From Oscillospiraceae bacterium (GTDB taxonomy: Bacteria; Bacillota; Clostridia; Oscillospirales; CAG-272), in the NCBI GenBank assembly GCA_015065385.1, contig SVQK01000044.1:1-64000 (forward strand): a stretch of DNA of 64,000 nucleotides. The letters are read 5' to 3'. Below, one piece after another: positions 8,022-15,883 of this stretch (position 1 is its first letter; every line of letters starts with the position of its first letter). The translations under genes were made by a program, and so were the position numbers. A model generated the notes under the pieces. That model made no database searches and was not told the DNA's origin. It worked only from the letters and a program-made list of their open reading frames with translations.

Positions 8022-9872
8022 ATGTTCAAACTGCGTCCATTCACCCCCGCGGAGCTGAAACCGGCGGGATGGCTCAGACGGGAGCTTGAGATTCAGGCGG
8101 ACGGGCTGTCCGGGAATCTCGACAAAATCTGGCCCGACGTCCGGGATTCCCGCTGGATCGGCGGAGACCGGGAGGGCTGGGAGCGCGTGCCGTACTGGCT
8201 CGACGGCTTCATTCCGCTCGCCTATCTGCTCGACGACAGGGACAAGATCGCCCGGGCGAAGCGGTATATCGACGCCATTGTTTCCGGACAGAAGGAGGAC
8301 GGCTGGCTCTGTCCCTGCACCGACGAGGAGAGAGCGGGCTACGACATGTGGGCGCTCTACCTCATCGACAAGGTGCTGATGCTGTACTACGACTGCTCCG
8401 GCGACGAACGGATCCCGGACGTGGTGCGCCGCTCGCTCAAAAACCTCGCCGGACACATCGAGGCGCATCCGATCTTCGGCTGGGCGCATTCCCGCTGGTT
8501 CGAATGCCTGATCCCGATCTTCCGGCTGTACGAGACGGAGCCGGAGGAATGGCTGCTCGATCTGGCGCGGACGCTGAGAAAGCAGGGCATGCACTACGAG
8601 GAGATCTACGCCGACTGGAAGTACAAGATCCCGGAGCGCAAATGGCAGTGGGAGTCCCATGTGGTCAATCAGGGCATGGCGCTCAAGGAGGGCGCCCTCG
8701 CTTCTCTGCTGGACGGGGACGAGGCGGACGATTTCTTCTCCGAATACATGCTGTCCCAGCTCTTCGAATACCACGGCACGGCGGTCGGGCACTTCTCCGG
8801 GGACGAATGTCTGGCCGGCCACTCTCCGATTCAGGGAACCGAGCTCTGCGGCGTCACCGAGACGATGTACTCCTACGAGGTGCTCTTTGCGCTGACCGGC
8901 AATCCGATCTGGTCCGACCGGCTCGAGAAGCTGGCCTTCAACGCCCTGCCCGCCACTCTGACGCCGGATATGTGGGGCCATCAGTACGATCAGATGACCA
9001 ATCAGGTCGCGTGCGTGAAGCTGGATCCCGGGCATGTGGTGTTCCTGACCAACTCCGCCGAGTCCCATCTCTACGGACTGGAGCCGAACTACGGCTGCTG
9101 CACGGCGAACTTCAATCAGGGCTGGCCGAAATTCGCCCTGTCTCTGCTCATGCGTACACAGGACGGGATTGCGGTGAACGCCGTCGCCCCCTGCCGTCTG
9201 GAAACGGAGATCGGAGGAGCCGCGGTGACGGTGGAGTGCGACACGATCTATCCCTTCGGCGGGGAAGTGAACTACATCGTGGAAACCGCGTCCCCCGCCG
9301 AATTCGCTCTGACGCTCCGGATCCCGGGAACCTGCTCCGCGGCCTTTGTGGACGGAGAACCCGCCGAGCCCGGGAGCCTGCTCACCCTGAAACGGGTCTG
9401 GGAAGGAAAAAGCGTCGTGACGCTCAGCCTGCGCGTTGAAACGAAATTCGTTCGTCGCCCCACGGGGCTTTACTCCCTCGAGCGCGGGCCTCTGGTCTAC
9501 GCCCTGAAGATCGGGGAGGAGTGGACAAAGCTCGAATACGAGCGGAACGGCGTCGAGCGGATCTTCCCCTACTGCGACTGGGAGGTGCGTCCCACGACGG
9601 AATGGCAGTTCGCTCTGGCATCGGTGGACGGCGAGGGTGTCGGCGTGCGCGAGACTGGGGAGATCGGAGACCTGCCCTTCGCTCCGGAGAACGCCCCCGT
9701 GGTGCTGGACGTCCCCGTATACCGGATCAACTGGGGCTATGAGAACGAATACCGGATGATCGCTCGGGAGAAGCCGCTCTCCGCCCTTCCGATCGGACCG
9801 CTCACCACCGCGCAGTTCATCCCCTACGGCTGCACGAATATCCGGATCACGGAAGTGCCGAAGGCGGAGTGA
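8022..9872 (+). CDS. Beta-L-arabinofuranosidase-type glycoside hydrolase (GH127/DUF1680)
   Basis: A 616-residue protein without a signal peptide, so probably cytosolic. It has the (alpha/alpha)6 barrel signature of the DUF1680 family (LKPAGWLRRELEIQADGL, VNQGMALKEGAL) and all four residues that form the zinc-thiolate active site of GH127: E274 and C276 in GTELCGVTE, and C359-C360 in YGCCTANF. A C-terminal beta-sandwich follows. The likely reaction is removal of beta-L-arabinofuranosyl units from plant glycans. The start at 8022 is chosen over the track start because AAGGAGG lies 9 nt upstream. Confidence 0.88.
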   Translation: MFKLRPFTPAELKPAGWLRRELEIQADGLSGNLDKIWPDVRDSRWIGGDREGWERVPYWLDGFIPLAYLLDDRDKIARAKRYIDAIVSGQKEDGWLCPCTDEERAGYDMWALYLIDKVLMLYYDCSGDERIPDVVRRSLKNLAGHIEAHPIFGWAHSRWFECLIPIFRLYETEPEEWLLDLARTLRKQGMHYEEIYADWKYKIPERKWQWESHVVNQGMALKEGALASLLDGDEADDFFSEYMLSQLFEYHGTAVGHFSGDECLAGHSPIQGTELCGVTETMYSYEVLFALTGNPIWSDRLEKLAFNALPATLTPDMWGHQYDQMTNQVACVKLDPGHVVFLTNSAESHLYGLEPNYGCCTANFNQGWPKFALSLLMRTQDGIAVNAVAPCRLETEIGGAAVTVECDTIYPFGGEVNYIVETASPAEFALTLRIPGTCSAAFVDGEPAEPGSLLTLKRVWEGKSVVTLSLRVETKFVRRPTGLYSLERGPLVYALKIGEEWTKLEYERNGVERIFPYCDWEVRPTTEWQFALASVDGEGVGVRETGEIGDLPFAPENAPVVLDVPVYRINWGYENEYRMIAREKPLSALPIGPLTTAQFIPYGCTNIRITEVPKAE

Positions 9873-9874
9873 TA

Positions 9875-10174
9875 CTATAGTGTATTCACACTATGAGGAA
9901 TGAAACGCTGCGCGTTTCGAATCAAATCCCGCTACGCGCGGGAGGCGCCGGGGAGGGACACCATCTCTGGCCGAAGGTGCCCCTCCCCGGAGGGTCCCCC
10001 TTGGCCATATGGCATAAGGCGACAGCTCGCTCCTGTATCCGAATTCGATTTCGTATCCCAATCCTCGCGCGGACTCTGTTACGTCAGCCGACACCATGCG
10101 ATGAATTCCGGCTTCACCGAAATTCATCGGTTTGCTATGCTGACGCGCTGCAAACAGCGATCGAAACGCGCATT
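9875..10174 (+). repeat. Dispersed structured repeat A, copy 1
   Basis: This is a ~300-nt non-coding element directly after the GH127 stop. It contains stem-loops GAAACGC-TGC-GCGTTTC, CCCGC-N5-GCGGG, a 10-bp stem CCGGGGAGGG/CCCTCCCCGG capped by a TCTGGCCGAAGG loop, and CGATGAATT-N13-AATTCATCG, followed by GCTATGCTGACGCGC. An inverted second copy lies at about 57118-57413. Where the arms of stems 2 and 3 differ between copies, both arms differ together so the pairing is kept. It begins with a further 7-bp hairpin, ATAGTGT-ATTC-ACACTAT. No protein-coding potential is seen. Confidence 0.85.
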
Positions 10175-10212
10175 GGAATGGGTAAAACGTGCAGTTCAAC
10201 CTTCCTTGCCTC

Positions 10213-10258
10213 GCCCTCCGGGAGAGGTGGCGCCGTCGAAGACGGTGACGGAGAGGGC
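10213..10258. repeat. GC-rich imperfect inverted repeat
   Basis: The segment starts GCCCTCCGGGAGAGG and ends GACGGAGAGGGC, with a perfect inner hairpin CCGTC-GAA-GACGG. It resembles GC-rich palindromic units that I recall as dispersed in many clostridial genomes; only one copy is seen here. Function unknown. Confidence 0.5.
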
Positions 10259-10272
10259 CGAAATGAAAAACT

Positions 10273-10335
10273 CGCGGAGCTGTCCTCCCATACAGGGAAC
10301 AGGCTCCGCGTTCTTCTTTGATTCGGTTTTCTACT
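10273..10335 (+). terminator. Rho-independent terminator
   Basis: CGCGGAGC and GCTCCGCG are a perfect 8-bp stem, extended by TGT/ACA, followed by a T-rich stretch (TTCTTCTTTG, then TTTT). It would end the plus-strand transcript coming from the mtnN-GH127 genes. Confidence 0.65.
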
Positions 10336-10453
10336 GTTCTCTGCCCACAAAAGCAAACCTTCGTGGGCTTTGAACGCTATATCGAGCGGCTCATCTTGTT
10401 GAGGGGATTTTATCCGAAAGAAACCCGTGTTTCCTTTTCGGCTTGGGAGTAGG
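10331..10453 (+). repeat. Dispersed repeat B, copy 1 (short form)
   Basis: About 120 nt, beginning TACTGTTCTCTGCCCAC and ending GGCTTGGGAGTAGGTTC. It aligns to a longer copy at 61050-61326. Shared blocks are TTTGAACGCT, the palindromic CGGCTCATCTTGTTGAGGGG, and TTTTATCCGAAAGAAACCCG. A stem GCCCAC/GTGGGC is replaced in the other copy by AGCCTA/TGGGTT, which still pairs (with wobbles). Its right end touches the stop codon of the minus-strand gene at 10455. Confidence 0.7.
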
Positions 10454-10454
10454 T

Positions 10455-10940
10455 TCAATTGATCTCGTCCCGCATGTTCTTTCTCACCGGGGGCAGGCCG
10501 GGGCGGTACAGGTAGCGGGCTCCGAGACGGTCGGCCCACGATTCGCACCAGAGGCGGGAATAGGGGACGCGCTTTTCCCGGCGGTATTTCTCGAATACCG
10601 GCAATCCGGCCCAGAGCAGGGAGGGCAGGCTCACGGCGAACAGGTAGAGCGGCCCGAGCATCAGGGACTGAAAGGTGTGTCCGTATTCGTGAAGGTGGAT
10701 CCTCCCGTTTTTCGGGCAGAAGAAGAATAAACCCAGCGACACCCCGTCCGGCCTGTGCCATTCGGTGCAGACCGCCGTACCCATGGAGAAGGAACGGCAC
10801 TTTTTCATCCGGCACAGAAGGAACACCGCGAATCCGATCACGGTCTGCGGCAGTCCCCAGGTGCATTGGATCAGGACGCAGACCGCGCGGCGCATCCGGA
10901 CGGAGAGGGGAGTCCGCTCCCGGCTGTCGGATCCGCTCAC
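10455..10940 (-). CDS. Small membrane protein with HEYGH motif
   Basis: A 161-residue protein with two to three hydrophobic segments (VLIQCTWGLPQTVIGFAVFLL; LMLGPLYLFAVSLPSLLWAGL). Between them is HLHEYGHTFQSLMLGPLYL, an HEXXH-type zinc motif that in this protein sits at the start of a membrane segment, followed by ESWADRLGARY, where the Glu could be a third ligand. This suggests a membrane metallopeptidase, but the chain is short and I do not recognise a named family. Its ATG overlaps the stop of the upstream hydrolase gene (ATGA), so both share an mRNA. Confidence 0.7.
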   Translation of the reverse strand: MSGSDSRERTPLSVRMRRAVCVLIQCTWGLPQTVIGFAVFLLCRMKKCRSFSMGTAVCTEWHRPDGVSLGLFFFCPKNGRIHLHEYGHTFQSLMLGPLYLFAVSLPSLLWAGLPVFEKYRREKRVPYSRLWCESWADRLGARYLYRPGLPPVRKNMRDEIN

Positions 10941-12427
10941 TGCCTGCCGTCCTTTTCCCCGTCGTCGTCTTCCCCGAGGAAGAGCAGCTCGTCGTCAAAA
11001 TCAGATCCGCCGGAGGTCTTCGTCTCTTTCGCTCCGGTTTCCCTATCCGGATCCGGGCCGAGAATCAGCTCGATTTCCTCATCCGCGTCAGGGGCGTCCT
11101 GCTCCGTCGGCGGTTCGTTCGCCGTCTTTTCCGGGAGCTCTTCGGAGAATTCCGTGCCGAGAATGGAGTCCCAGTCCTCAAACGAGCTGTCGGAGGCATC
11201 GAAGGACGCGTCGAGGGTATCCGGCGCGGAGGAAAGGATCTCGTCAAACAGGGCTTCGGATTCGGAAGTCGGTTCCGGATCCGGTGCGGACTCGGGTCCG
11301 GGATCTATAGCAAACTCCGCCTCCGGTTCAAAGGAGACTTCTGATTCGGATTCCGGTTCGGGAGACGCCGCAGGCTCCGGTTCCGGTTCGGATCGGGGAG
11401 TCGGAGCGGGTTCTGTCCGCTGGGCCTCCGACGCGGCGCGCTTGCCGGGAAGATTGGTCAGGCAGAAGCGGGCCATGTCCGCGAAGGGCGACTGCCGTCC
11501 CTCGTCCATGAAGATCTCGTGGCGCAGATTTCGGTACATCCGCTCGTCCACGGAGGCAAAGCCCATGTCGGAGAGGAATTTCCCAGCGTAGATCATCCAG
11601 TCGTCCCCGCCCGCGATCGGATCCTTCTCCCCGGCCATCAGCAGAACCGGGATGTCCGAGGGCTTGTCCCAGAAGGAGGGCTTCCAGACGTCGCGCACGA
11701 GCCGGAGCAGATTCCGATAGTCCCCGAGCGGATGGGGCCGGTTGCAGAGCGGATCCGCGGCGAAGGCCTCCCGGACGGCGGGATCGTTCGCCAGCCAGAG
11801 AAACTGTCCGTCCGATCCGGGCTCCGGAATGAAGTACCCGTTGTAGCGGTCGAACGCCTTCCGGTTCAGTCCCTTCGGGCAGGCGGCGTCCCCGGTGAAG
11901 AGGCTCCGGAATCCGAGTCCGAAGAGCGCGGCGGAAACCATGCTTTCCTTGTGCGGAAGCCCCGAGAGGATCAGCCCGTCGATGGAGCGGGACCGTCTCG
12001 CGGCGTAGGCGGCGGCCATGAGCGCGCCCATGCTGTGCCCGAAGAGAAACCGCGGCAAAAGCCTCTCTCCCGCCGGATCCGGGATCTTTTCTCCCCACGG
12101 ATCGCCGAACGCGGAATACACTTCGTCGATGTCGTCCATGAGGGTCCCGTAGTCGTAGCCGAGATCCGCGACGCCGTCCTCGGGGTGTTTGACCGCGCCC
12201 GACGGAGCTGAAGCGCCGTGTCCCCGCAGGTCGTGCGCGAGAACAACGCCTCCGCAGGCCGCGATGAACTGCATGAGGGAAAACCAGCGTTCCTTCCGCT
12301 CGGAAAAGCCGTGAAGCAGCTGGACGCAGAAACGGGGACGCCTCTCGGGCAGAATCCGCGCGACGGAGAGAGTCCACGGGGTTTTGCCCCGGTCCCGCCG
12401 CTCACAGGTCATGAGTTCTATGTTCAT
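10937..12427 (-). CDS. Alpha/beta hydrolase (S33-like lysophospholipase/monoacylglycerol lipase type) with acidic tail
   Basis: The first ~320 of 496 residues form a serine hydrolase: VQLLHGFSERKERW, AHDLRGHG, nucleophile elbow FGHSMGALMAA, LMAGEKDPI (Asp) and LRHEIFMDEG (His), all typical of Hydrolase_4. The last ~170 residues are low-complexity and dominated by E, P, S and D (EPEPEPAASPEPESESE), ending in EDDDGEKDGRQ. No signal peptide or membrane anchor is seen, so a long acidic tail on a cytosolic enzyme is odd. The substrate is unknown; a lipid ester or acylated metabolite is likely from the family. It is the middle gene of a three-gene minus-strand operon. Confidence 0.82.
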   Translation of the reverse strand: MNIELMTCERRDRGKTPWTLSVARILPERRPRFCVQLLHGFSERKERWFSLMQFIAACGGVVLAHDLRGHGASAPSGAVKHPEDGVADLGYDYGTLMDDIDEVYSAFGDPWGEKIPDPAGERLLPRFLFGHSMGALMAAAYAARRSRSIDGLILSGLPHKESMVSAALFGLGFRSLFTGDAACPKGLNRKAFDRYNGYFIPEPGSDGQFLWLANDPAVREAFAADPLCNRPHPLGDYRNLLRLVRDVWKPSFWDKPSDIPVLLMAGEKDPIAGGDDWMIYAGKFLSDMGFASVDERMYRNLRHEIFMDEGRQSPFADMARFCLTNLPGKRAASEAQRTEPAPTPRSEPEPEPAASPEPESESEVSFEPEAEFAIDPGPESAPDPEPTSESEALFDEILSSAPDTLDASFDASDSSFEDWDSILGTEFSEELPEKTANEPPTEQDAPDADEEIELILGPDPDRETGAKETKTSGGSDFDDELLFLGEDDDGEKDGRQ

Positions 12428-12430
12428 CCG

Positions 12431-14428
12431 TCAGTTGCCTCCTTCGGCATTTGTTTCTTCGTCCGGATCCGCGAACCGCCCGCCGCTGTCATAGGCGTTG
12501 TACACGTTTTCGAACCAGTTGTCCGCCTCGGGAATGGGCCGCACGGGAACAAACCGGTTCCGGGCCGAGAGCGATCCGTCCGCCCGCGTTCCGATCCGCG
12601 TTTCGAGCACGGAGGATGCGTGGGTGCGATCGAGCCCGTCCGCCTCCGCCCCTTCCACGAGGAACGATCCCCGGGACAGCCCGCCGTCGTCGATATACGC
12701 GACGATCGCGGAGAGCATGGCGTACCGGGCGGTCAGCGTGTCGGCGCGGATCAGTAGGGCGAGCAGCGCGCGGGAATCCCGTACCCGGACGGACGGAAGC
12801 TCCCGGAGGGCGCGGTTTGTCTCCTCCATGAGGGCCGCCGCGTCCTCCCGGTTCCGCAGAAACGCGGCGCACCGATCGTGGCGGAGTCCTTCCTGCCGCA
12901 TGAGCGCGAGGATCTCGTCCGCCTCCGTGTCTCCTCCGGTCAGCAGAGTTCCGAAGGCCGCCGCGTCCGAGAGCTGATCCGCGAGGGCGGGATCGGAGGG
13001 GAGGGGCGCGTCCCGGTTTTCAAAGGCGATCTTTTCCGCCGCCCGCTGGGAGCTGACCTGCGTGGAATTGAGGGCGGATCCTCCCGGCCTTTTTACGCCG
13101 AACACTCCGGCGCACTCCCCGACCGGATACAGTCCGGGCAGATCGGGGCTTTCGTACCACAGGGTGCACGAGAGCCCTCCGTTCAGATGCTGCGCGCAGA
13201 CCGCCGTCCGGAGCGGGGCCTTTTCGAGATCGATCCCGTGATCCAGATAGAGCCGGTACGCCTTTTCGTTCATCTGCCGGAGTCTTCGGACGGGGGAGTC
13301 TCCGAGGGCGCGGCTCGCTTCGAGATACCGGTACGCGGTCTCCCCGATCGTCTCCGGCGTCAGTCCGCGCTCTTCCACGAGGGACGGCGACCTGCGGAAG
13401 TCGAGATAGACCTCCCGCCCCAGCGAACGCTCCCGGTACACGGCAATATCGACTTCGGAGGAGCGGGATCCGCCCCGGTTCCCGATGTTCGCGGGATTGA
13501 AGGGCCACTCGTATCCCTTGAGAAACTGCGCGCGGACGGCTTCTTCTGCCGATCCGAGCGCGTCGGGGAGAAATTCGCGCTCGCTCCCGTCCCCGTCCAC
13601 GGAGATATACCGCGGCAGAACCTGCTGATACGAACCCGAGAGATTCCAGCGGAAGTCCACGGAGGCAAGGCCGTACTGGGATTCCGTCAGGTTGGAGGCT
13701 CCCGCTCCCGCCAGCAGCGGAGGGCCGAGGGACCCGGTCTGACTCTCCGGATAGACGGACGCGCCGTAGACCGCCGAGGGGCCTCCCGTCGCCCAGATCA
13801 CCGCACCGGCGAGGACGGCGGAAAGTCCGGCGGGATTCTCTGCCGTCACGTCCGCTTCTCCCACGGCGACGATCCCGACCGCCTGTCCTTGTGACGTCAG
13901 GATCCGCACGGCGCGCCGACCGTCGCAGAGCGGGACGTTTTCGCGGCGGCAGGCGGATTCCAGCGCCTCGGTCATGTGCTTCGAGGTGAGGGGGCCGCAG
14001 GACGAGGCGCGCATTCTGGGATCGTGGTCCGTCTTGTAGCCCGTGTACTCGCCGTACCGGTCCGCGGGGAAGGGAACGCCGAGGGACACCAGCCGGAAGA
14101 AGCCCCGCAGGGATCCGGCGGCCTCCGTCAGGGCGAGATCTCCGTGCATGGATCCGCAGGCGAAGTAGTCCCGCGCCATGTCCATGACGGAATCGGAGAC
14201 GTTCGCGCCGGTGGAGAGCTTGTAGTACGTCTGCTTGTCGGAGCCCGTGTTGCGGGACGCGCCCATGTTCACGCCCTCCGTGACAAGGAGGATCTCACCG
14301 GGGCGCATGCCGAGGCGGCAGAGGGACAGCGCGGCGTTGAAGGCGGCGGCCCCGCTCCCCACAATCACGGCTTTGACCCGGACGATCCGCCCCGGAAAGC
14401 TCCGTTTTTCAAGCCCGTTTCCGCACAT
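12431..14428 (-). CDS. FAD-dependent oxidoreductase (fumarate reductase/aspartate oxidase type)
   Basis: A 665-residue flavoprotein with the FAD dinucleotide-binding motif KAVIVGSGAAAFNAALSLCRLG, a central substrate domain, and a second FAD segment LYPVGECAGVFGVKRPGGSALNSTQV. It resembles the flavoprotein family of fumarate reductase and L-aspartate oxidase but carries no obvious secretion signal or FMN-binding domain. No nadA or nadC lies beside it, so aspartate oxidase is not supported by context. GGGGAGAG precedes the ATG. It lies 3 bp upstream of the alpha/beta hydrolase gene and is probably co-transcribed with it. Confidence 0.8.
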   Translation of the reverse strand: MCGNGLEKRSFPGRIVRVKAVIVGSGAAAFNAALSLCRLGMRPGEILLVTEGVNMGASRNTGSDKQTYYKLSTGANVSDSVMDMARDYFACGSMHGDLALTEAAGSLRGFFRLVSLGVPFPADRYGEYTGYKTDHDPRMRASSCGPLTSKHMTEALESACRRENVPLCDGRRAVRILTSQGQAVGIVAVGEADVTAENPAGLSAVLAGAVIWATGGPSAVYGASVYPESQTGSLGPPLLAGAGASNLTESQYGLASVDFRWNLSGSYQQVLPRYISVDGDGSEREFLPDALGSAEEAVRAQFLKGYEWPFNPANIGNRGGSRSSEVDIAVYRERSLGREVYLDFRRSPSLVEERGLTPETIGETAYRYLEASRALGDSPVRRLRQMNEKAYRLYLDHGIDLEKAPLRTAVCAQHLNGGLSCTLWYESPDLPGLYPVGECAGVFGVKRPGGSALNSTQVSSQRAAEKIAFENRDAPLPSDPALADQLSDAAAFGTLLTGGDTEADEILALMRQEGLRHDRCAAFLRNREDAAALMEETNRALRELPSVRVRDSRALLALLIRADTLTARYAMLSAIVAYIDDGGLSRGSFLVEGAEADGLDRTHASSVLETRIGTRADGSLSARNRFVPVRPIPEADNWFENVYNAYDSGGRFADPDEETNAEGGN

Positions 14429-14457
14429 AGTCTCTCCCCGATCCGCCCGTTTTTTTC

Positions 14458-14486
14458 ATCATACCATAAAACCGGCGGAAAATCAA
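14458..14486 (-). promoter_or_regulatory. Promoter of the flavoprotein-hydrolase operon
   Basis: Minus-strand TTGATT, 17 nt, then TATGAT, ending about 30 bp before the ATG. A reasonable vegetative promoter. Confidence 0.6.
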
Positions 14487-14516
14487 GGCGATCTTTTGGA
14501 TTGAGCGGAAGGGGAC

Positions 14517-14556
14517 AAAAAATCCCCCTCCCGGGAATGGGAGAGGGACGGGGGAT
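14517..14556 (-). terminator. Terminator after the secreted Tyr/Cys-rich protein gene
   Basis: On the minus strand ATCCCCC...GGGGGAT (with a second inner CCC/GGG stem) is followed by TTTTTTGT. It lies 17 bp past the stop of the 14573-15787 gene. Confidence 0.75.
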
Positions 14557-14572
14557 CCGGAATCGGTTCCGC

Positions 14573-15787
14573 TTATTTCAGAAGGCCGAGGATGGAGGCC
14601 AGAAGAACCGTTCTGTAGTCGTAGGCGTTGTAGACGATGCCGGTCGTGCCGTACTTGTTGAGGTTGTACAGCCCGAGGACCGTCGTGACGTTGTTCTTGT
14701 CGCCGTAGGCCATGCGGAGCAGATCGAGGTAGGTGAGGGAGTCGCCCACGAGGATCTTGGAGCCGGTGGCAGCGGGAACGGCCGTCGGAAGGGGAGCGGC
14801 GTCGTAAACCTTCACAACGGGGATGTAGATGCCGTCGGTGCGGATCCAGCCGCTCACATAGGAGCCGTTCAGGCCGCAGACGTCGTAAACATCGTAGCCC
14901 CAGCCGGACACGCGGATGCCGTCCTTGCAGGTGGACCAGCAGCCGTCGTACACGGAGGAGGTGTAGTTTCCGGCGTAGATGAAGGTCTCGCCCCAGACAT
15001 TCTGGTTGGACTTGCTGTACGCGCGGATCACCACGGGGCCGTTGCCGTAGGTGTTGATCTTGCCGTCGGCGACGTAAGCCACGTTAAAGCCGCGGACGAT
15101 GGAGAACGCGATATCGTTGTAGAGCTTGCCGCTCTTCGAGGTCACGGTCAGAGGCGTGGAACCATAGGAAGAGGGATTCCATGTGCCGGGGGTGAGGATC
15201 AGGGTGTCGGCGTTCTTCTCACCGGGGAATTCGGCGCGGACGCCGACGTCCAGACGGATCATCGGGACGCCGCCTCTGGTGTAAACGTACACCTGAGCGA
15301 GACCGATGGACTTCGCCACGAGCTTGCCGGAGGCGTAGTCATAGTAGCAGACGGAGGGATCGGTGGAGTAGTAGTACGCGCCGTCGCAGAAGCTGCGCTT
15401 GTCGCCGAGCAGCATGGTGATGTTGTAGCAGTTGTCGGCGAGATACTGGGCGACGGCATTGCGTCCTTCGGCAGCGCTGTAGTAGCAGCCGCCGCGGAGG
15501 ATGTCGCCGGCAGTGGGACGGTACCAGCTCCAGCCGCCGTACCCGTAGGACGGGGCACAGTCGGGAAGCTGAACGACGCTCGTATAGGTAGCGCTTTCCG
15601 CCTTGTAGACGGTCGCGCCGGGAGCGTTCACCGGATTGCGGGGCTCGAGGGCTTTCGGAGAGTTGGGTACGAGAGTGGCGACCTCCTGGCTGACGAACAG
15701 GGTCTTCGCGGACGCCGGAAGAATGGCGGCGGTTCCGAGAAGGACGGCCAGCAGCACGGCGGAAATCACCTTCAGGCTTTTCTTCAT
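14573..15787 (-). CDS. Secreted protein of unknown function, Tyr/Cys-rich
   Basis: A 404-residue protein with a clear signal peptide (MKKSLKVISAVLLAVLLGT, cleavage after ASA). The mature chain is rich in Tyr, Gly and Cys (YGYGGWSWYRPT, GGCYYSAAEG, CYYDYASGKL). Residues around YASGKLVAKSIGLAQVYVYT match the pattern of a bacterial Ig-like (BIG2) domain. The C-terminus has two similar segments, ...LTYLDLLRMAYGD and ...AYDYRTVLLASILGL, that recall a dockerin-like duplication but without calcium-binding Asp/Asn. It has its own consensus promoter and terminator, so it is a single-gene unit. No enzyme motif is recognised. Confidence 0.75.
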   Translation of the reverse strand: MKKSLKVISAVLLAVLLGTAAILPASAKTLFVSQEVATLVPNSPKALEPRNPVNAPGATVYKAESATYTSVVQLPDCAPSYGYGGWSWYRPTAGDILRGGCYYSAAEGRNAVAQYLADNCYNITMLLGDKRSFCDGAYYYSTDPSVCYYDYASGKLVAKSIGLAQVYVYTRGGVPMIRLDVGVRAEFPGEKNADTLILTPGTWNPSSYGSTPLTVTSKSGKLYNDIAFSIVRGFNVAYVADGKINTYGNGPVVIRAYSKSNQNVWGETFIYAGNYTSSVYDGCWSTCKDGIRVSGWGYDVYDVCGLNGSYVSGWIRTDGIYIPVVKVYDAAPLPTAVPAATGSKILVGDSLTYLDLLRMAYGDKNNVTTVLGLYNLNKYGTTGIVYNAYDYRTVLLASILGLLK

Positions 15788-15823
15788 GATGATACTCCTT
15801 TGTAGAATTTCTGATACACAGTC

Positions 15824-15852
15824 ATTATACCATCGGCCGGGATCGTTGTCAA
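15824..15852 (-). promoter_or_regulatory. Promoter of the secreted Tyr/Cys-rich protein gene
   Basis: Minus-strand TTGACA (15852-15847), 17 nt, TATAAT (15829-15824): a full consensus promoter 37 bp before the ATG, with AAAGGAG as ribosome binding site. Confidence 0.85.
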
Positions 15853-15883
15853 GGGATTGTCGGATTTTTTCGGATCGGGGCGG

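Noticed and set aside
9893-10373. Plus-strand ORFs of 142 and 157 aa in the repeat region
   Set aside because: They run through stem-loops of repeats A and B, lack ribosome binding sites, and the copies elsewhere do not keep the frames.
12431-14428. Naming the flavoprotein L-aspartate oxidase (nadB)
   Set aside because: No nadA or nadC is adjacent, and nadE lies far away on the other strand; the family includes many other oxidoreductases.
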